Source of the DNA: Methylaequor sp002691245 | GTDB taxonomy: Bacteria > Pseudomonadota > Alphaproteobacteria > Methylaequorales > Methylaequoraceae | Reading direction: 5' to 3' | Assembly: GCA_002691245.1 (NCBI GenBank) | Contig: NZHH01000047.1 | Span: 1-42,960, forward strand | Length of the DNA stretch: 42,960 nt | Part shown: piece after piece, positions 24,255-33,045 of the stretch | How the letters are laid out: each line of letters starts with the position of its first letter | Numbering within the stretch: the first letter of the stretch is position 1 | The notes under the pieces: model-generated | The model's input: only the letters and a program-made list of their open reading frames with translations | Told to the model about the DNA's origin: nothing | The model's database searches: none | Position numbers and translations under genes: made by a program

Positions 24255-26138
24255 ATGATTAATCTGTATAACCTAAGATTAAGTTTTTTCCTTATTGTCA
24301 TTCCTTTTCTCTATGGGTGCCAACTTGATCAATCAGTTAATCTAATTAAAGAGAAACTTTTTTCAGACAGCAATGCAACTGCAAACCTAGAAAAAGAGAA
24401 AGTTAGCAAGGAAAAGAAGAGAGAGTTGGTTTCTGAAGAAAAAAAAATTAATTATAAAAATATAAAAAAGAAAACCCAAGAAGTAAAAGAAGCAGAATTT
24501 ACTGAAAAAGATGAGATAAGTAATATTGCACCGGAAGAAAAATCAGACTCCAAGACAAAAATAAAAGAAAAAAATGCTTTATCTTTTAAAGAAATGGGAA
24601 AAGCCAGAGACAATGATAGTAAAATAGTCTCATTTTTTAGTAAGATTTTTGATACAGATGATAGTGAAGAGCTCATTGATTTAAAATCAGAAAAAAATGA
24701 AGATTCTAATTTTCAAAAAAAAGAAAAGCTTTCAAAAAGAAAATTGAGTGATGACTTGGAAAAAATAATTAACCTTCAAAAACCCATTCCAGATCAAGAT
24801 CAAACAGTCTCGAAAGATAAATTACAAGTTTTAGATGAAATTGATACTAATATTTCAGATGAAGAAAAAAAGAAAATAAATAAAGAAGAAATATCTGATA
24901 ACTACCAATCAAAAGAAAAACAATTTAATGAAGAATCTTTGACTAACAAAGATTCAAATAAAGACGAAGGTGAGTTAGCTTTTTTTCAGTTAAAACCACC
25001 TATTGTAAAAAAAAAATTAAAAGAGAAAGATAAATTAGTTGGCCTACTTCTTCCTTTAACTGGTGCAAAAAGTTCGGCAGGAAAAATTGTTATAAATTCA
25101 TTACGTTACAGTATGTTGCTGAAGCCCAATCAACTTAATTTTAAAATTTTTGATACCAAAGGTAGCCCAGAAGGTGCAATAATTGCAGCTAGGGAAGGAA
25201 TTAGAACAGGTGTAAATACATTCATAGGACCAATCTTTTCTGATGAAACTAAAGAAGTAAGGAATTATTTCAGTAATAAAGATGATCTGACTTTTTTCAG
25301 TCTGTCCCCAGATTTATCAAATGTATCGGAAAATGTTATAGTTTCGGGTCAGAACCCTGAAGATCAAATATCATGCATAGTTCAGCATATAACAGGTTCT
25401 GATCCAAAAAAAATTCTGTTAATTTATCATGCCGATAGGTATGGTTTTGTTATCAAACAAAGTGTCCAAAAGTCTCTTGAAAATTTTGGTTTAGCTAAAT
25501 TAATTTCTACTGAATATTTTGAAATTGAAAGAAGCACGGTTCTAAATGATGAGATTAAGCAGCTTAGTCAATTCGAGTTAAGGAAGAATCAACTAAAAAA
25601 AGAAATTGAAAATTTGAAACAAAACAAAACTTTGGACCAAAAACTTAAGAATAAACAACTTAAAAGTTTGGAAAGAAAACTCACTCTTGATTCCCCATTT
25701 GACCATATTATTGTAGCCTCGGAGGGTGAGAGATTATTGGAAATCCTTTCTCACCTTGCTTTCTATGATATTAATGCAGAAAATACGAATATTTATGGAA
25801 CAAGCTTGTGGGAAGATACGAATAAGAAAGATAATGTTTTTAAGAATGCTTATTTTGTTACAAGCTTGAGGGAAAGAAATCAGGAGTTTAATGATAGTTT
25901 TAGGAGCGTTTTTTCTAAAGCCCCTATGTCCTTTAATTATCATATTCATGATCTACTTTCTTTTGTACAAAATTTTAAACTGTCTGGTGACGAAGAAAAA
26001 GCCAAAGAAATTTTTTATGGTGAATTTAGTACCTCAAAGATAAATTCTGGTCTTTTAAAAAGAGGAATTTTTTTGAAGAAAATTATTAAAGACAATTCAA
26101 CTAAAGAGGTATTTAGCTGTAAGTTAGATGCTCTTTAA
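24255..26138 (+). CDS. LppC/LpoA-like lipoprotein with periplasmic-binding domain
   Basis: A 627-residue lipoprotein from ATG 24255, chosen because the signal peptide then ends in a lipobox FLYGC at residue 22; ATGs at 24228 and 24234 are alternatives. After the cysteine comes a low-complexity stretch of about 230 residues rich in Lys, Glu, Asp and Ser, with no TPR repeats visible. The rest is a type I periplasmic-binding fold: LVGLLLPLTGAKSSAGK, LKPNQLNFKIFDTKGSPEGA, GVNTFIGPIFSDETKEV, ISCIVQHI and IIVASEGERLLEILSHLAFYD. In gamma-proteobacteria LpoA activates penicillin-binding protein 1A; the same role here is inferred. The 3' end overlaps the convergent rdgB by 26 bases. Confidence 0.85.
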   Translation: MINLYNLRLSFFLIVIPFLYGCQLDQSVNLIKEKLFSDSNATANLEKEKVSKEKKRELVSEEKKINYKNIKKKTQEVKEAEFTEKDEISNIAPEEKSDSKTKIKEKNALSFKEMGKARDNDSKIVSFFSKIFDTDDSEELIDLKSEKNEDSNFQKKEKLSKRKLSDDLEKIINLQKPIPDQDQTVSKDKLQVLDEIDTNISDEEKKKINKEEISDNYQSKEKQFNEESLTNKDSNKDEGELAFFQLKPPIVKKKLKEKDKLVGLLLPLTGAKSSAGKIVINSLRYSMLLKPNQLNFKIFDTKGSPEGAIIAAREGIRTGVNTFIGPIFSDETKEVRNYFSNKDDLTFFSLSPDLSNVSENVIVSGQNPEDQISCIVQHITGSDPKKILLIYHADRYGFVIKQSVQKSLENFGLAKLISTEYFEIERSTVLNDEIKQLSQFELRKNQLKKEIENLKQNKTLDQKLKNKQLKSLERKLTLDSPFDHIIVASEGERLLEILSHLAFYDINAENTNIYGTSLWEDTNKKDNVFKNAYFVTSLRERNQEFNDSFRSVFSKAPMSFNYHIHDLLSFVQNFKLSGDEEKAKEIFYGEFSTSKINSGLLKRGIFLKKIIKDNSTKEVFSCKLDAL

Positions 26139-26724
26139 TTAATTTTTTAAGTGCAATACTCCTGTGGTCAATCATAATTTTTTTACGATGCTCCATTTCA
26201 GCAAATGTTTCGTTAAAACCATTAGGAAGAAAAAAAGGATCATACCCAAAACCGTTATTTCCTTTTGGCGGCCAAACTATCTGTCCAAATACTTCTCCTG
26301 TATAACTGTAATAAACATCATTTAATCTTAATGTTAAAGAACAGACAAATTTAGCAGATAAATTCTTTGGTTTTTTTTTGATTGCTTTTTTATACAAATT
26401 TTCCATAGCCTCATACCAACCGCCATTTTTCCTTGCGTATCTTGCAGATAAAATTCCAGGATTATTGTTAAGAGAAGAAATACATAAACCGGAATCATCA
26501 GCTATTGTGATAAAATCATTAGGAATACTTTGTGCTTTGATTTTAGAATTCTCAATGAAAGAACTTCCAGTTTCTTCAATATCACCAATGCCTAAATCGG
26601 TGGGTGTAATAATATTTACGTCAAAAGTTGAAAGTAATGTTTTAAACTCGTGAATTTTTCCTTTGTTATGACTTGCAATCACAATTGTATCTTTTTTATA
26701 AATTTTCTCAGGAGTTGATGGCAT
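26113..26724 (-). CDS. rdgB: non-canonical purine NTP pyrophosphatase RdgB/HAM1
   Basis: A 203-residue house-cleaning enzyme that hydrolyses dITP, ITP and XTP to keep damaged bases out of DNA. Family marks are VIASHNKGKIHEFKTLL, ETGSSFIENSKIKAQ, IADDSGLCISSLNNNPGILSARYA, GNNGFGYDPFFLP and FAEMEHRKK followed by DHRSIALKKL. ATG 26724 is used; a TTG at 26739 is possible. It overlaps the upstream rph by 17 bases, the common rph-rdgB pair of alphaproteobacteria. Confidence 0.95.
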   Translation of the reverse strand: MPSTPEKIYKKDTIVIASHNKGKIHEFKTLLSTFDVNIITPTDLGIGDIEETGSSFIENSKIKAQSIPNDFITIADDSGLCISSLNNNPGILSARYARKNGGWYEAMENLYKKAIKKKPKNLSAKFVCSLTLRLNDVYYSYTGEVFGQIVWPPKGNNGFGYDPFFLPNGFNETFAEMEHRKKIMIDHRSIALKKLIKEHLTYS

Positions 26725-27424
26725 TTTTTTGGATTTCAAAGATTTCTTTTAAAACATTAACACTTTGTTGAATCATTTTTTGAGTTAACTCAATTGAAAA
26801 AGTATTTTCCTCACCTGATATTTGTATTTCAGAGAATCCTGAGTTTTTTGAAACTACAAAATTTGCATCTACATCAGCTCTAGAATCTTCCATATAGTCT
26901 AGATCAACAAAAATTTCATCACCGATAATTCCACAGGAAATTGCTGCTACGTAATCCAAGATTGGGTTTTTTAAAATATTTCCGTTTTTTATTAATTTAT
27001 TAACGGCAAGAGATAAAGCAACAAATCCTCCTGTTATACTAGCAGTTCTAGTTCCTCCGTCTGCCTGTAATACGTCACAGTCAATAATAATTTGATATCC
27101 ATCAAGAACTTTTAGGTCCAATACTGATCTTAGTGACCTGCCTATCAACCTTTGTATTTCCACGGTTCGCCCTGATTGTTTCCCAATTTTTGATTCTCTT
27201 TTGTTGCGAGAATTCGTTGAACCTGGAAGCATACTATATTCAGCAGTCACCCAACCTGTTTTTTTAATTTTAAGCCATTTTGGAATATCTTCATCTATCG
27301 AAGCCGTGCAAATTACTTTTGTATCACCATAATTAATCAAACAGGAACCATCAGCATTTTTGCAGAAATCTACATCAATAGAAATTTCTCTAGTTTCGTA
27401 ATTTTTCCTGTTGTTTTTTCTCAC
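26708..27424 (-). CDS. rph: ribonuclease PH
   Basis: A 238-residue phosphorolytic 3'-exoribonuclease that trims tRNA precursors. The sequence shows the complete family pattern: DGSCLINYGDTKVICTAS, WVTAEYSMLPGSTNSRNKRE, SGRTVEIQRLIGRSLRSV, IIDCDVLQADGGTRTASITG, VDLDYMEDSRADVDANFV and the C-terminal helix. Length matches. It is divergent from hrcA, 42 bases away, and lies upstream of rdgB. Confidence 0.97.
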   Translation of the reverse strand: MRKNNRKNYETREISIDVDFCKNADGSCLINYGDTKVICTASIDEDIPKWLKIKKTGWVTAEYSMLPGSTNSRNKRESKIGKQSGRTVEIQRLIGRSLRSVLDLKVLDGYQIIIDCDVLQADGGTRTASITGGFVALSLAVNKLIKNGNILKNPILDYVAAISCGIIGDEIFVDLDYMEDSRADVDANFVVSKNSGFSEIQISGEENTFSIELTQKMIQQSVNVLKEIFEIQKNAINS

Positions 27425-27466
27425 TTCGAAATATAACTTATGTTAAAGTATGTATTATTAATTACT

Positions 27467-28558
27467 ATGGAAAAAAAAAACAATCCTAAAATTGGAAAAG
27501 AAAACTATTCTGAAAATTCTAAATCTTCTCTTTTTGATTTAGATCAAAGATCAAAACAAATATTTAGATTAATTGTTAATGACTTTTTAAAAGATGGAAA
27601 ACCTGTGGGTTCTAGAAAACTCTCCATAAAAATGGGTGAAAAACTCTCTGCAGCTTCAGTAAGAAACGTTATGTCTGATTTACAAGATGCAGGCCTTTTA
27701 CAATCTAATCATACATCGGCAGGGAGAATACCCACAGATCTTGGTTTGAGATTTTTTGTTGATGGATTATTGCAAGTTGGAAGGCTAACAAATAATCAAT
27801 GTTCTGAAATAAAAAAAGTTATAAATGGTCAATCTAAAAATGTCGATGAAATGTTCAGTGAAGCAGGCTCACTGTTATCTGGGCTTCTTGACTGTGCTGG
27901 AATAGTGTTAGCACCAAAATTAGAGGGATTTATTAAACATATAGAGTTTGTCCCAGTCAGTAATGTAAAAGCATTAGTAATACTTGTAACTGAATCTGGT
28001 ATTATAGAGAATAGGATAATAGAAGTACCAAAGGGTCTTCCCGCTTCTTTGCTAATCGAAACTACAAATTATTTAAATTCAATAATACGAGGAAGAACGC
28101 TTCGAGAGAGTAAAAAAATTATTAGTAGTCAGATCAAAGATGATAAAAAGTATATTGATAAGGTTACAAAAGGTCTTATTGAGGAGGGTTTTGCTTGTTG
28201 GGATGATGCAAGTAAAAAAAATAAACTGATTGTAACGGGGACTTCAAAACTTTTAGATGATATCAAGGCCATGGAGCAGTTAGAGGATGTTCGGTTGTTA
28301 ATCGAAAAGCTTGAAAATAAAAAGAATCTGATGGGTGTTATTGATGAAACTTTACAAGCTGAAGGCCTTCAAATATTCATAGGATCAGAAAACAATTTAT
28401 TTGGATTAACAGGATGCTCTACAATTATTAGCCCATTTAAGAATAAAAATAAGGAGATAATTGGAGCAATTGGAGTTATAGGCCCAATGAGGATAAATTA
28501 TGCTAAAATAATTCCAGTCGTTGATTACACTGCTAAATTGATTGGCGAAAAAATTTGA
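27467..28558 (+). CDS. hrcA: heat-inducible transcription repressor HrcA
   Basis: A 363-residue repressor that in other bacteria binds CIRCE operators of groESL and dnaK. ATG 27467 is preferred over an in-frame ATG at 27440, because the latter adds unrelated hydrophobic residues. The N-terminal winged helix reads RSKQIFRLIVNDFLKDGKPVGSRKL, with SAASVRNVMSDLQDAGLL and HTSAGRIPTDLGLRFFVD. The GAF-like core and a C-terminal GAIGVIGPMRINYAKIIPVVDYTA complete it. A run of ten A lies directly after ATGG. grpE follows after 26 bases. No CIRCE element is visible near hrcA or dnaK. Confidence 0.96.
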   Translation: MEKKNNPKIGKENYSENSKSSLFDLDQRSKQIFRLIVNDFLKDGKPVGSRKLSIKMGEKLSAASVRNVMSDLQDAGLLQSNHTSAGRIPTDLGLRFFVDGLLQVGRLTNNQCSEIKKVINGQSKNVDEMFSEAGSLLSGLLDCAGIVLAPKLEGFIKHIEFVPVSNVKALVILVTESGIIENRIIEVPKGLPASLLIETTNYLNSIIRGRTLRESKKIISSQIKDDKKYIDKVTKGLIEEGFACWDDASKKNKLIVTGTSKLLDDIKAMEQLEDVRLLIEKLENKKNLMGVIDETLQAEGLQIFIGSENNLFGLTGCSTIISPFKNKNKEIIGAIGVIGPMRINYAKIIPVVDYTAKLIGEKI

Positions 28559-28573
28559 AGTAAATTAATTATA

Positions 28574-28580
28574 AAGGAGG
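28574..28580 (+). promoter_or_regulatory. strong Shine-Dalgarno site of grpE
   Basis: AAGGAGG lies five bases before the grpE ATG at 28585. It is a near-perfect match to the anti-SD, whereas most genes in this window have weak or no recognisable site, which suggests high translation of GrpE. Confidence 0.8.
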
Positions 28581-28584
28581 ACTG

Positions 28585-29184
28585 ATGGTAAAAATTGGAG
28601 ATAAAGGGGAATTGGAGAAAAAACAAACAGGTGAAACAAACAAAAACGAAAAAAAAAGAAATATAAAAAGCACTACCAGTGAATCTGATTTTATTAATGA
28701 AAAGGAAAAAATAATTGCAGATTTAAAAATAAAACTCAAACAATCTGAAGACAGGGTTTTAAGAGAACTAGCGGAAAATGAAAATATTAGAAAAAGATAT
28801 GAAAAACAAACAATAGATAATTTAAAATATGCAGTAAAAAACTTCTCATATGATCTTCTCAGCGTAACTGATAATTTTCAAAGAGCATTAAATTCAATAC
28901 CCAAAAATTTTATAGATGAGAACTCTAATCTAAAAAGTTTATTCGTTGGTCTTCAAGCTGTAGAAAAAGAAATTTATGAAATTTTTGAAAAAAACGGGAT
29001 AACGAGGTTTGAATCTATAAAATGTAAATTTGATCCTGAAAAACATCAAGCCGTTTCAAAAAAAGAAAGTGAAATCCCTGAGGGTCATGTGGCCGAGGAA
29101 CTCCAAAAAGGATTTATGATTGGCGATAGATTGTTGCGTCCAGCTATGGTTGTTATTTCCTCAGGAAAACAGCAAAAAAAATAG
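28585..29184 (+). CDS. grpE: nucleotide exchange factor GrpE
   Basis: A 199-residue co-chaperone that releases ADP from DnaK. A long, highly charged N-terminal coiled coil (about 1-90; KIIADLKIKLKQSEDRVLRELAENENIRKR) leads into the four-helix bundle and beta domain, with FSYDLLSVTDNFQRAL, FEKNGITRFES, KFDPEKHQAVSKKE and a closing GFMIGDRLLRPAMVVIS. It is downstream of hrcA in the usual hrcA-grpE pair and separated from dnaK by the convergent alkB-like gene. Confidence 0.95.
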   Translation: MVKIGDKGELEKKQTGETNKNEKKRNIKSTTSESDFINEKEKIIADLKIKLKQSEDRVLRELAENENIRKRYEKQTIDNLKYAVKNFSYDLLSVTDNFQRALNSIPKNFIDENSNLKSLFVGLQAVEKEIYEIFEKNGITRFESIKCKFDPEKHQAVSKKESEIPEGHVAEELQKGFMIGDRLLRPAMVVISSGKQQKK

Positions 29185-29186
29185 AA

Positions 29187-29804
29187 TTATTTGGAATTAG
29201 ATTTATACATTCTTAGGGTTATACTAATTCTCGAATGAGGAGGAAAAGAGTTAAACTTTTCATCATTAAGAATATTATCTTCTGTTTTTAAGATCTTTGT
29301 TATGCCATGATAAGCTAATCTTGACGCTCCTTCCATTATAACAATTGTCCCAGATTCGAGTTTTATTGTATTTAATTTATTTTTTGTTCTACCGTATTTA
29401 AAAATCGCTGTGCTACCAATTGATAAAGATAAAACTGGGAAACTAAAATCATTCTCCTCTTTATCTTGATGCAAACCTAGCTTAGAATTAGGAAATTCGT
29501 ATAAGTTAAAAAGACAGGAATTAGGAACTTCATATTTACCACAATATTTATTCCAAATATTTATTAATTCTCTTGGAATTTTTGGCCAATTTGAATTTGT
29601 GTAAGGATGTTTCCTTGTATAACAATAACCATTTTTGTCAGAATTCCATCCCCATAAACCTGCGCTTGTAATTTTCATATTAAATGGTTTATTGAATTTG
29701 GGGGTTGTTGGGTTATAAAAAGGAAATTTATCTATTAGTTTAGATATTATTAAAATAAGGTCTGATTGATCATTAGGTTGGATTGCATTGCGAAAAAATT
29801 TCAT
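29187..29804 (-). CDS. alkB: AlkB-like 2-oxoglutarate/Fe(II)-dependent dioxygenase
   Basis: A 205-residue oxygenase of the AlkB family, which reverses N-alkyl damage in DNA or RNA. The iron ligands are seen as LGLHQDKEEND (His and Asp) and the distal His in LAYHGITK. The 2-oxoglutarate-binding arginines are in HSRISITLRMY. CLFNLYEFPNSKLG matches the N-x-Y segment before the HxD motif, and AGLWGWNSDKNGYCYT matches the nucleotide-recognition part. The gene sits between grpE and dnaK on the opposite strand, two bases from the grpE stop. Confidence 0.92.
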   Translation of the reverse strand: MKFFRNAIQPNDQSDLILIISKLIDKFPFYNPTTPKFNKPFNMKITSAGLWGWNSDKNGYCYTRKHPYTNSNWPKIPRELINIWNKYCGKYEVPNSCLFNLYEFPNSKLGLHQDKEENDFSFPVLSLSIGSTAIFKYGRTKNKLNTIKLESGTIVIMEGASRLAYHGITKILKTEDNILNDEKFNSFPPHSRISITLRMYKSNSK

Positions 29805-29929
29805 TTTTTCCTTGATTTTACAACATACTTTATAATATAAAAAAATTGCTTTATAAACAATTTTTTGAGTAATGCCATTAGGGTTACTTGAAAATTCTGT
29901 CCACTAACTAGGAAGAAAAGGAGCTTGAT
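29805..29929. promoter_or_regulatory. alkB/dnaK divergent control region
   Basis: This 125-base spacer must drive alkB (left) and dnaK (right). TTGATT at 29812-29817 and TATAAA at 29836-29841, 18 bases apart, could be a sigma-70 promoter for dnaK. CTTGAAA at 29887-29893 resembles the -35 of a heat-shock (RpoH) promoter, but I find no well-spaced partner. A purine-rich AAAAGGAG at 29916-29923 is the dnaK ribosome site. No CIRCE (GCACTC/GAGTGC) is present. Confidence 0.4.
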
Positions 29930-31906
29930 ATGACAGTAATAGGCATTGACCTTGGTACCACAAATTCTTGTGTGGCCATAATGGATGGTAAAGAACCAAA
30001 AGTTATTGAGAATGTAGAAGGAGCAAGAACAACCCCATCTATGGTTGCATTTGCTGAAAACGATGAACAACTTGTTGGTCAATCAGCAAAACGACAAGCT
30101 GTAACTAACCCCGAAAAAACATTATTTGCCATTAAAAGATTAATTGGCAGAAGAATGGATGATGATTCTGTTAAAAAAGATACAGAAATCTTGCCGTATA
30201 AAATAGTTTCTGGCGATAATAAAGACGCATGGGTCCTCATAGGAGATAAAAAATATTCTCCTAGTCAAATAAGCGCAATGATACTCCAAAAAATGAAAGA
30301 AACAGCAGAAAAGTTTCTAGGTAAACCAGTAAAGGAGGCTGTGATAACAGTTCCCGCTTATTTCAATGACGCACAAAGACAAGCAACTAAAGATGCTGGA
30401 AAAATTGCAGGGCTTGATGTTAAAAGAATTATTAATGAACCAACAGCTGCTGCTTTAGCTTATGGTCTCGACAAAAAGAAAACTGGCACAGTAGCTGTTT
30501 ATGATCTAGGTGGAGGAACATTTGACATCTCAATTTTAGAAATAGGGGATGGTGTTTTCGAAGTTAAAGCTACAAATGGTGATACAAAATTAGGTGGCGA
30601 AGATTTTGATCACGTTCTGATCGATTATTTCGCAACTGAGTTTAAAAAAGAGCAATCAATTGACTTAAAAAAAGATAAGCTTGCACTTCAAAGGCTTAAA
30701 GAGGCTGCAGAAAAAGCAAAGATTGAACTTTCTACAGCACCTCAAACGGAAGTTAATTTACCTTTTATAACTGCAGACGCTTCGGGTCCAAAGCATCTCA
30801 ATATAAAGCTTTCAAGGTCAAAGTTCGAAACTTTAGTTTCCGATCTAGTAGATAGGTCAATAGTACCGTGTAAACAAGCATTAAAAGATGCTGGTTTAAG
30901 TGCTGGTGAAATTGATGATGTAATTTTGGTTGGTGGTATGACTAGGATGCCAAAAGTAATTGAAGCAGTAAAGAATTTTTTTGGAAAAGAACCAAATAGA
31001 AGTGTCAATCCTGATGAGGTTGTTGCACTTGGCGCTGCTGTTCAAGGCGGTGTATTATCTGGAGATGTTAAAGACGTTCTTTTACTAGATGTAACACCAC
31101 TCTCTTTGGGCATAGAGACTCTAGGGGGTGTGTTTACAAAATTAATTGAAAAAAATACAACAATACCAACTAATAAAAGTCAAATATTTTCAACGGCTGA
31201 TGATAACCAATCAGCAGTTACAATTAGAGTTTTTCAAGGCGAGAGACAAATCGCTACTGATAATAAACTTCTTGGACAATTTGACTTAGTTGGCATTCCT
31301 CCTGCCCCAAAAGGCACACCTCAGATTGAAGTTACATTTGATATTGATGCTAATGGCATAGTAAAAGTTTCAGCAAAAGATAAGGCCACTGGAAAAGAAC
31401 ATCAGATTCAAATAAAAGCTTCAGGTGGTTTATCAGATGATGAAATTGAAAAAATGGTTAAAGATGCCGAAGCGAATGCTGACGCTGATAAAAAGAAAAT
31501 AGAGGCAATTGAAGCCAGAAATAACGCTGATTCTATAATACATAGCACTGAGAAAAGTTTAAAGGAGCACGGATCTAAAGTTCCTAAAGAAGACAAAGAA
31601 AAAATAGAAAAATCTTTGGAAAGTCTTAAGGAAACTTTTAAAGATGAAAAAGCGGACATTAAGATTTTGAAAGAGAAAACAGATGCGTTAATTCAAGATT
31701 CTATGAAGTTAGGAGAAATAATGTATAAAGAGGCTCAGGAAAAGGCCGCCAAAGAATCTCCTAAAGATAAAGATCCCAATCCAAAAAGTAAAGATAAGAA
31801 AACTAAAGGGAAAAAAGAGTCAGATGTAATGGACGCAGATTTCGAAGATGTAACAGATAAAAAAGATAAACCTAAAGACGACGATAAAAAGGAAAAATCT
31901 GCTTAA
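29930..31906 (+). CDS. dnaK: molecular chaperone DnaK (Hsp70)
   Basis: A 658-residue ATP-dependent chaperone. The nucleotide-binding domain (about 1-385) begins VIGIDLGTTNSCVAIMDG and includes the phosphate loop VYDLGGGTFDISIL and ILVGGMTRMPKV. The linker is VKDVLLLDVTPLSLGIE and the substrate domain follows, with FQGERQIATDNKLLGQF. The last 50 residues are a lysine- and aspartate-rich tail around the conserved DADFEDV; the charged extension beyond it (DKKDKPKDDDKKEKSA) makes it about 20 residues longer than the E. coli protein. dnaJ follows 11 bases downstream. Confidence 0.99.
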   Translation: MTVIGIDLGTTNSCVAIMDGKEPKVIENVEGARTTPSMVAFAENDEQLVGQSAKRQAVTNPEKTLFAIKRLIGRRMDDDSVKKDTEILPYKIVSGDNKDAWVLIGDKKYSPSQISAMILQKMKETAEKFLGKPVKEAVITVPAYFNDAQRQATKDAGKIAGLDVKRIINEPTAAALAYGLDKKKTGTVAVYDLGGGTFDISILEIGDGVFEVKATNGDTKLGGEDFDHVLIDYFATEFKKEQSIDLKKDKLALQRLKEAAEKAKIELSTAPQTEVNLPFITADASGPKHLNIKLSRSKFETLVSDLVDRSIVPCKQALKDAGLSAGEIDDVILVGGMTRMPKVIEAVKNFFGKEPNRSVNPDEVVALGAAVQGGVLSGDVKDVLLLDVTPLSLGIETLGGVFTKLIEKNTTIPTNKSQIFSTADDNQSAVTIRVFQGERQIATDNKLLGQFDLVGIPPAPKGTPQIEVTFDIDANGIVKVSAKDKATGKEHQIQIKASGGLSDDEIEKMVKDAEANADADKKKIEAIEARNNADSIIHSTEKSLKEHGSKVPKEDKEKIEKSLESLKETFKDEKADIKILKEKTDALIQDSMKLGEIMYKEAQEKAAKESPKDKDPNPKSKDKKTKGKKESDVMDADFEDVTDKKDKPKDDDKKEKSA

Positions 31907-31917
31907 TCTGAAAAAAT

Positions 31918-33036
31918 ATGTCAAAAAGTGATTATTACGATGTTTTAGGAGTTTCAAAAGATTCTGATTCTTCAACAATAAAGAGTGCATACAGGAAACT
32001 TGCAATGCAATTTCATCCTGACAAAAACCCTGGAAATCAAGAAGCAGAAAAAAAGTTTAAAGAAGTTTCAGAGGCATACGAAATTCTCTCAAATTCCGAA
32101 AAAAGAGAGGCATATGATACGTATGGTCATGATGCATTTTCTCAAGGTGGTGCAGGTTCCGCAGAGGGTTTCAGTGGATTTGGAAGCTTTTCCGATATAT
32201 TTGAAGATTTCTTTGGTGACTTTGGTGGAAGACCACAAAGGCAGAGAGAGCAAAGAGGACAAGATCTTAAATACGAAATCGAAATTAACCTAAGAGAAGC
32301 ATTTACAGGAATAAAAAAAGATATTTCATTCGATACTCTTATTAGGTGTGATGAGTGCAAGGGTTCAGGATCAGAAAAAGGAAGTGGACTAAATACCTGT
32401 TCAGAGTGTGGAGGTTCTGGAAGGACTAGAGCATCGCAGGGTTTTTTTACTGTCGAAAGAACTTGCTCAGCGTGCGGTGGAGCTGGCCAAGTAATTACAG
32501 ATCCATGTAGTTCTTGCAACGGTGAAGGAAGAAGAAGAAAAAATAGAAAACTTGAAGTAAGCATTCCGGCAGGCGTTGAAGATGGAAGTAGAATTAGATT
32601 ATCTGGTGAGGGAGCTGTTGGACAAAATGGATCTTCTCCAGGAGATCTTTATTTGTTTGTCAGTATGAAAGAACACCAGATCTTTGGACGCAACGGAACA
32701 GAAATTTTTTGCAATGTTCCAATATCCATAGTAGATGCTTCACTTGGTGGATCTGTTGAAGTTCCAACGGTATCTGGTGGAAAAGTGAAAGTAAAGATTC
32801 CTGCTGGCGCTCAACATGGAGATCAATTTAGATTGAATGGAAAAGGGATGCCAACTTTAAGATCAACTTCATTTGGAGATATGATTATTTCACTTGTTAT
32901 TGAAATTCCTACAAACTTATCTGAAAATCAAAAAAATCTTTTAAAAGAGTTCAATGACGAATTGAATCAGAATAATAGTCCAGAGAGATCGGGTTTTTTC
33001 TCAAAAGTGAAAGACTTTTGGGATGGATTAACTTAA
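31918..33036 (+). CDS. dnaJ: co-chaperone DnaJ (Hsp40)
   Basis: A 372-residue class A J-protein that stimulates DnaK. The J domain (about 1-70) has the essential HPD in MQFHPDKNPG. A Gly/Phe-rich linker follows (GFSGFGSFSDIFEDFFGDFGG). Four zinc-binding repeats are complete: CDECKGSG, CSECGGSG, CSACGGAG and CSSCNGEG. Two substrate-binding beta domains and a dimerisation tail end the protein. It is directly downstream of dnaK. Confidence 0.98.
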   Translation: MSKSDYYDVLGVSKDSDSSTIKSAYRKLAMQFHPDKNPGNQEAEKKFKEVSEAYEILSNSEKREAYDTYGHDAFSQGGAGSAEGFSGFGSFSDIFEDFFGDFGGRPQRQREQRGQDLKYEIEINLREAFTGIKKDISFDTLIRCDECKGSGSEKGSGLNTCSECGGSGRTRASQGFFTVERTCSACGGAGQVITDPCSSCNGEGRRRKNRKLEVSIPAGVEDGSRIRLSGEGAVGQNGSSPGDLYLFVSMKEHQIFGRNGTEIFCNVPISIVDASLGGSVEVPTVSGGKVKVKIPAGAQHGDQFRLNGKGMPTLRSTSFGDMIISLVIEIPTNLSENQKNLLKEFNDELNQNNSPERSGFFSKVKDFWDGLT

Positions 33037-33045
33037 TGTTAATTT

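Noticed and set aside
25797..25874. Two similar copies of an ACAAGCTTG-GGGA segment inside the lppC-like gene
   Set aside because: Only about 13 bases match and both are within ordinary coding sequence; no sign of an element.
32142..32564. 140-codon open frame on the minus strand
   Set aside because: It is antisense to the DnaJ Gly/Phe and zinc-finger regions; its repeats simply mirror the CxxCxGxG repeats.
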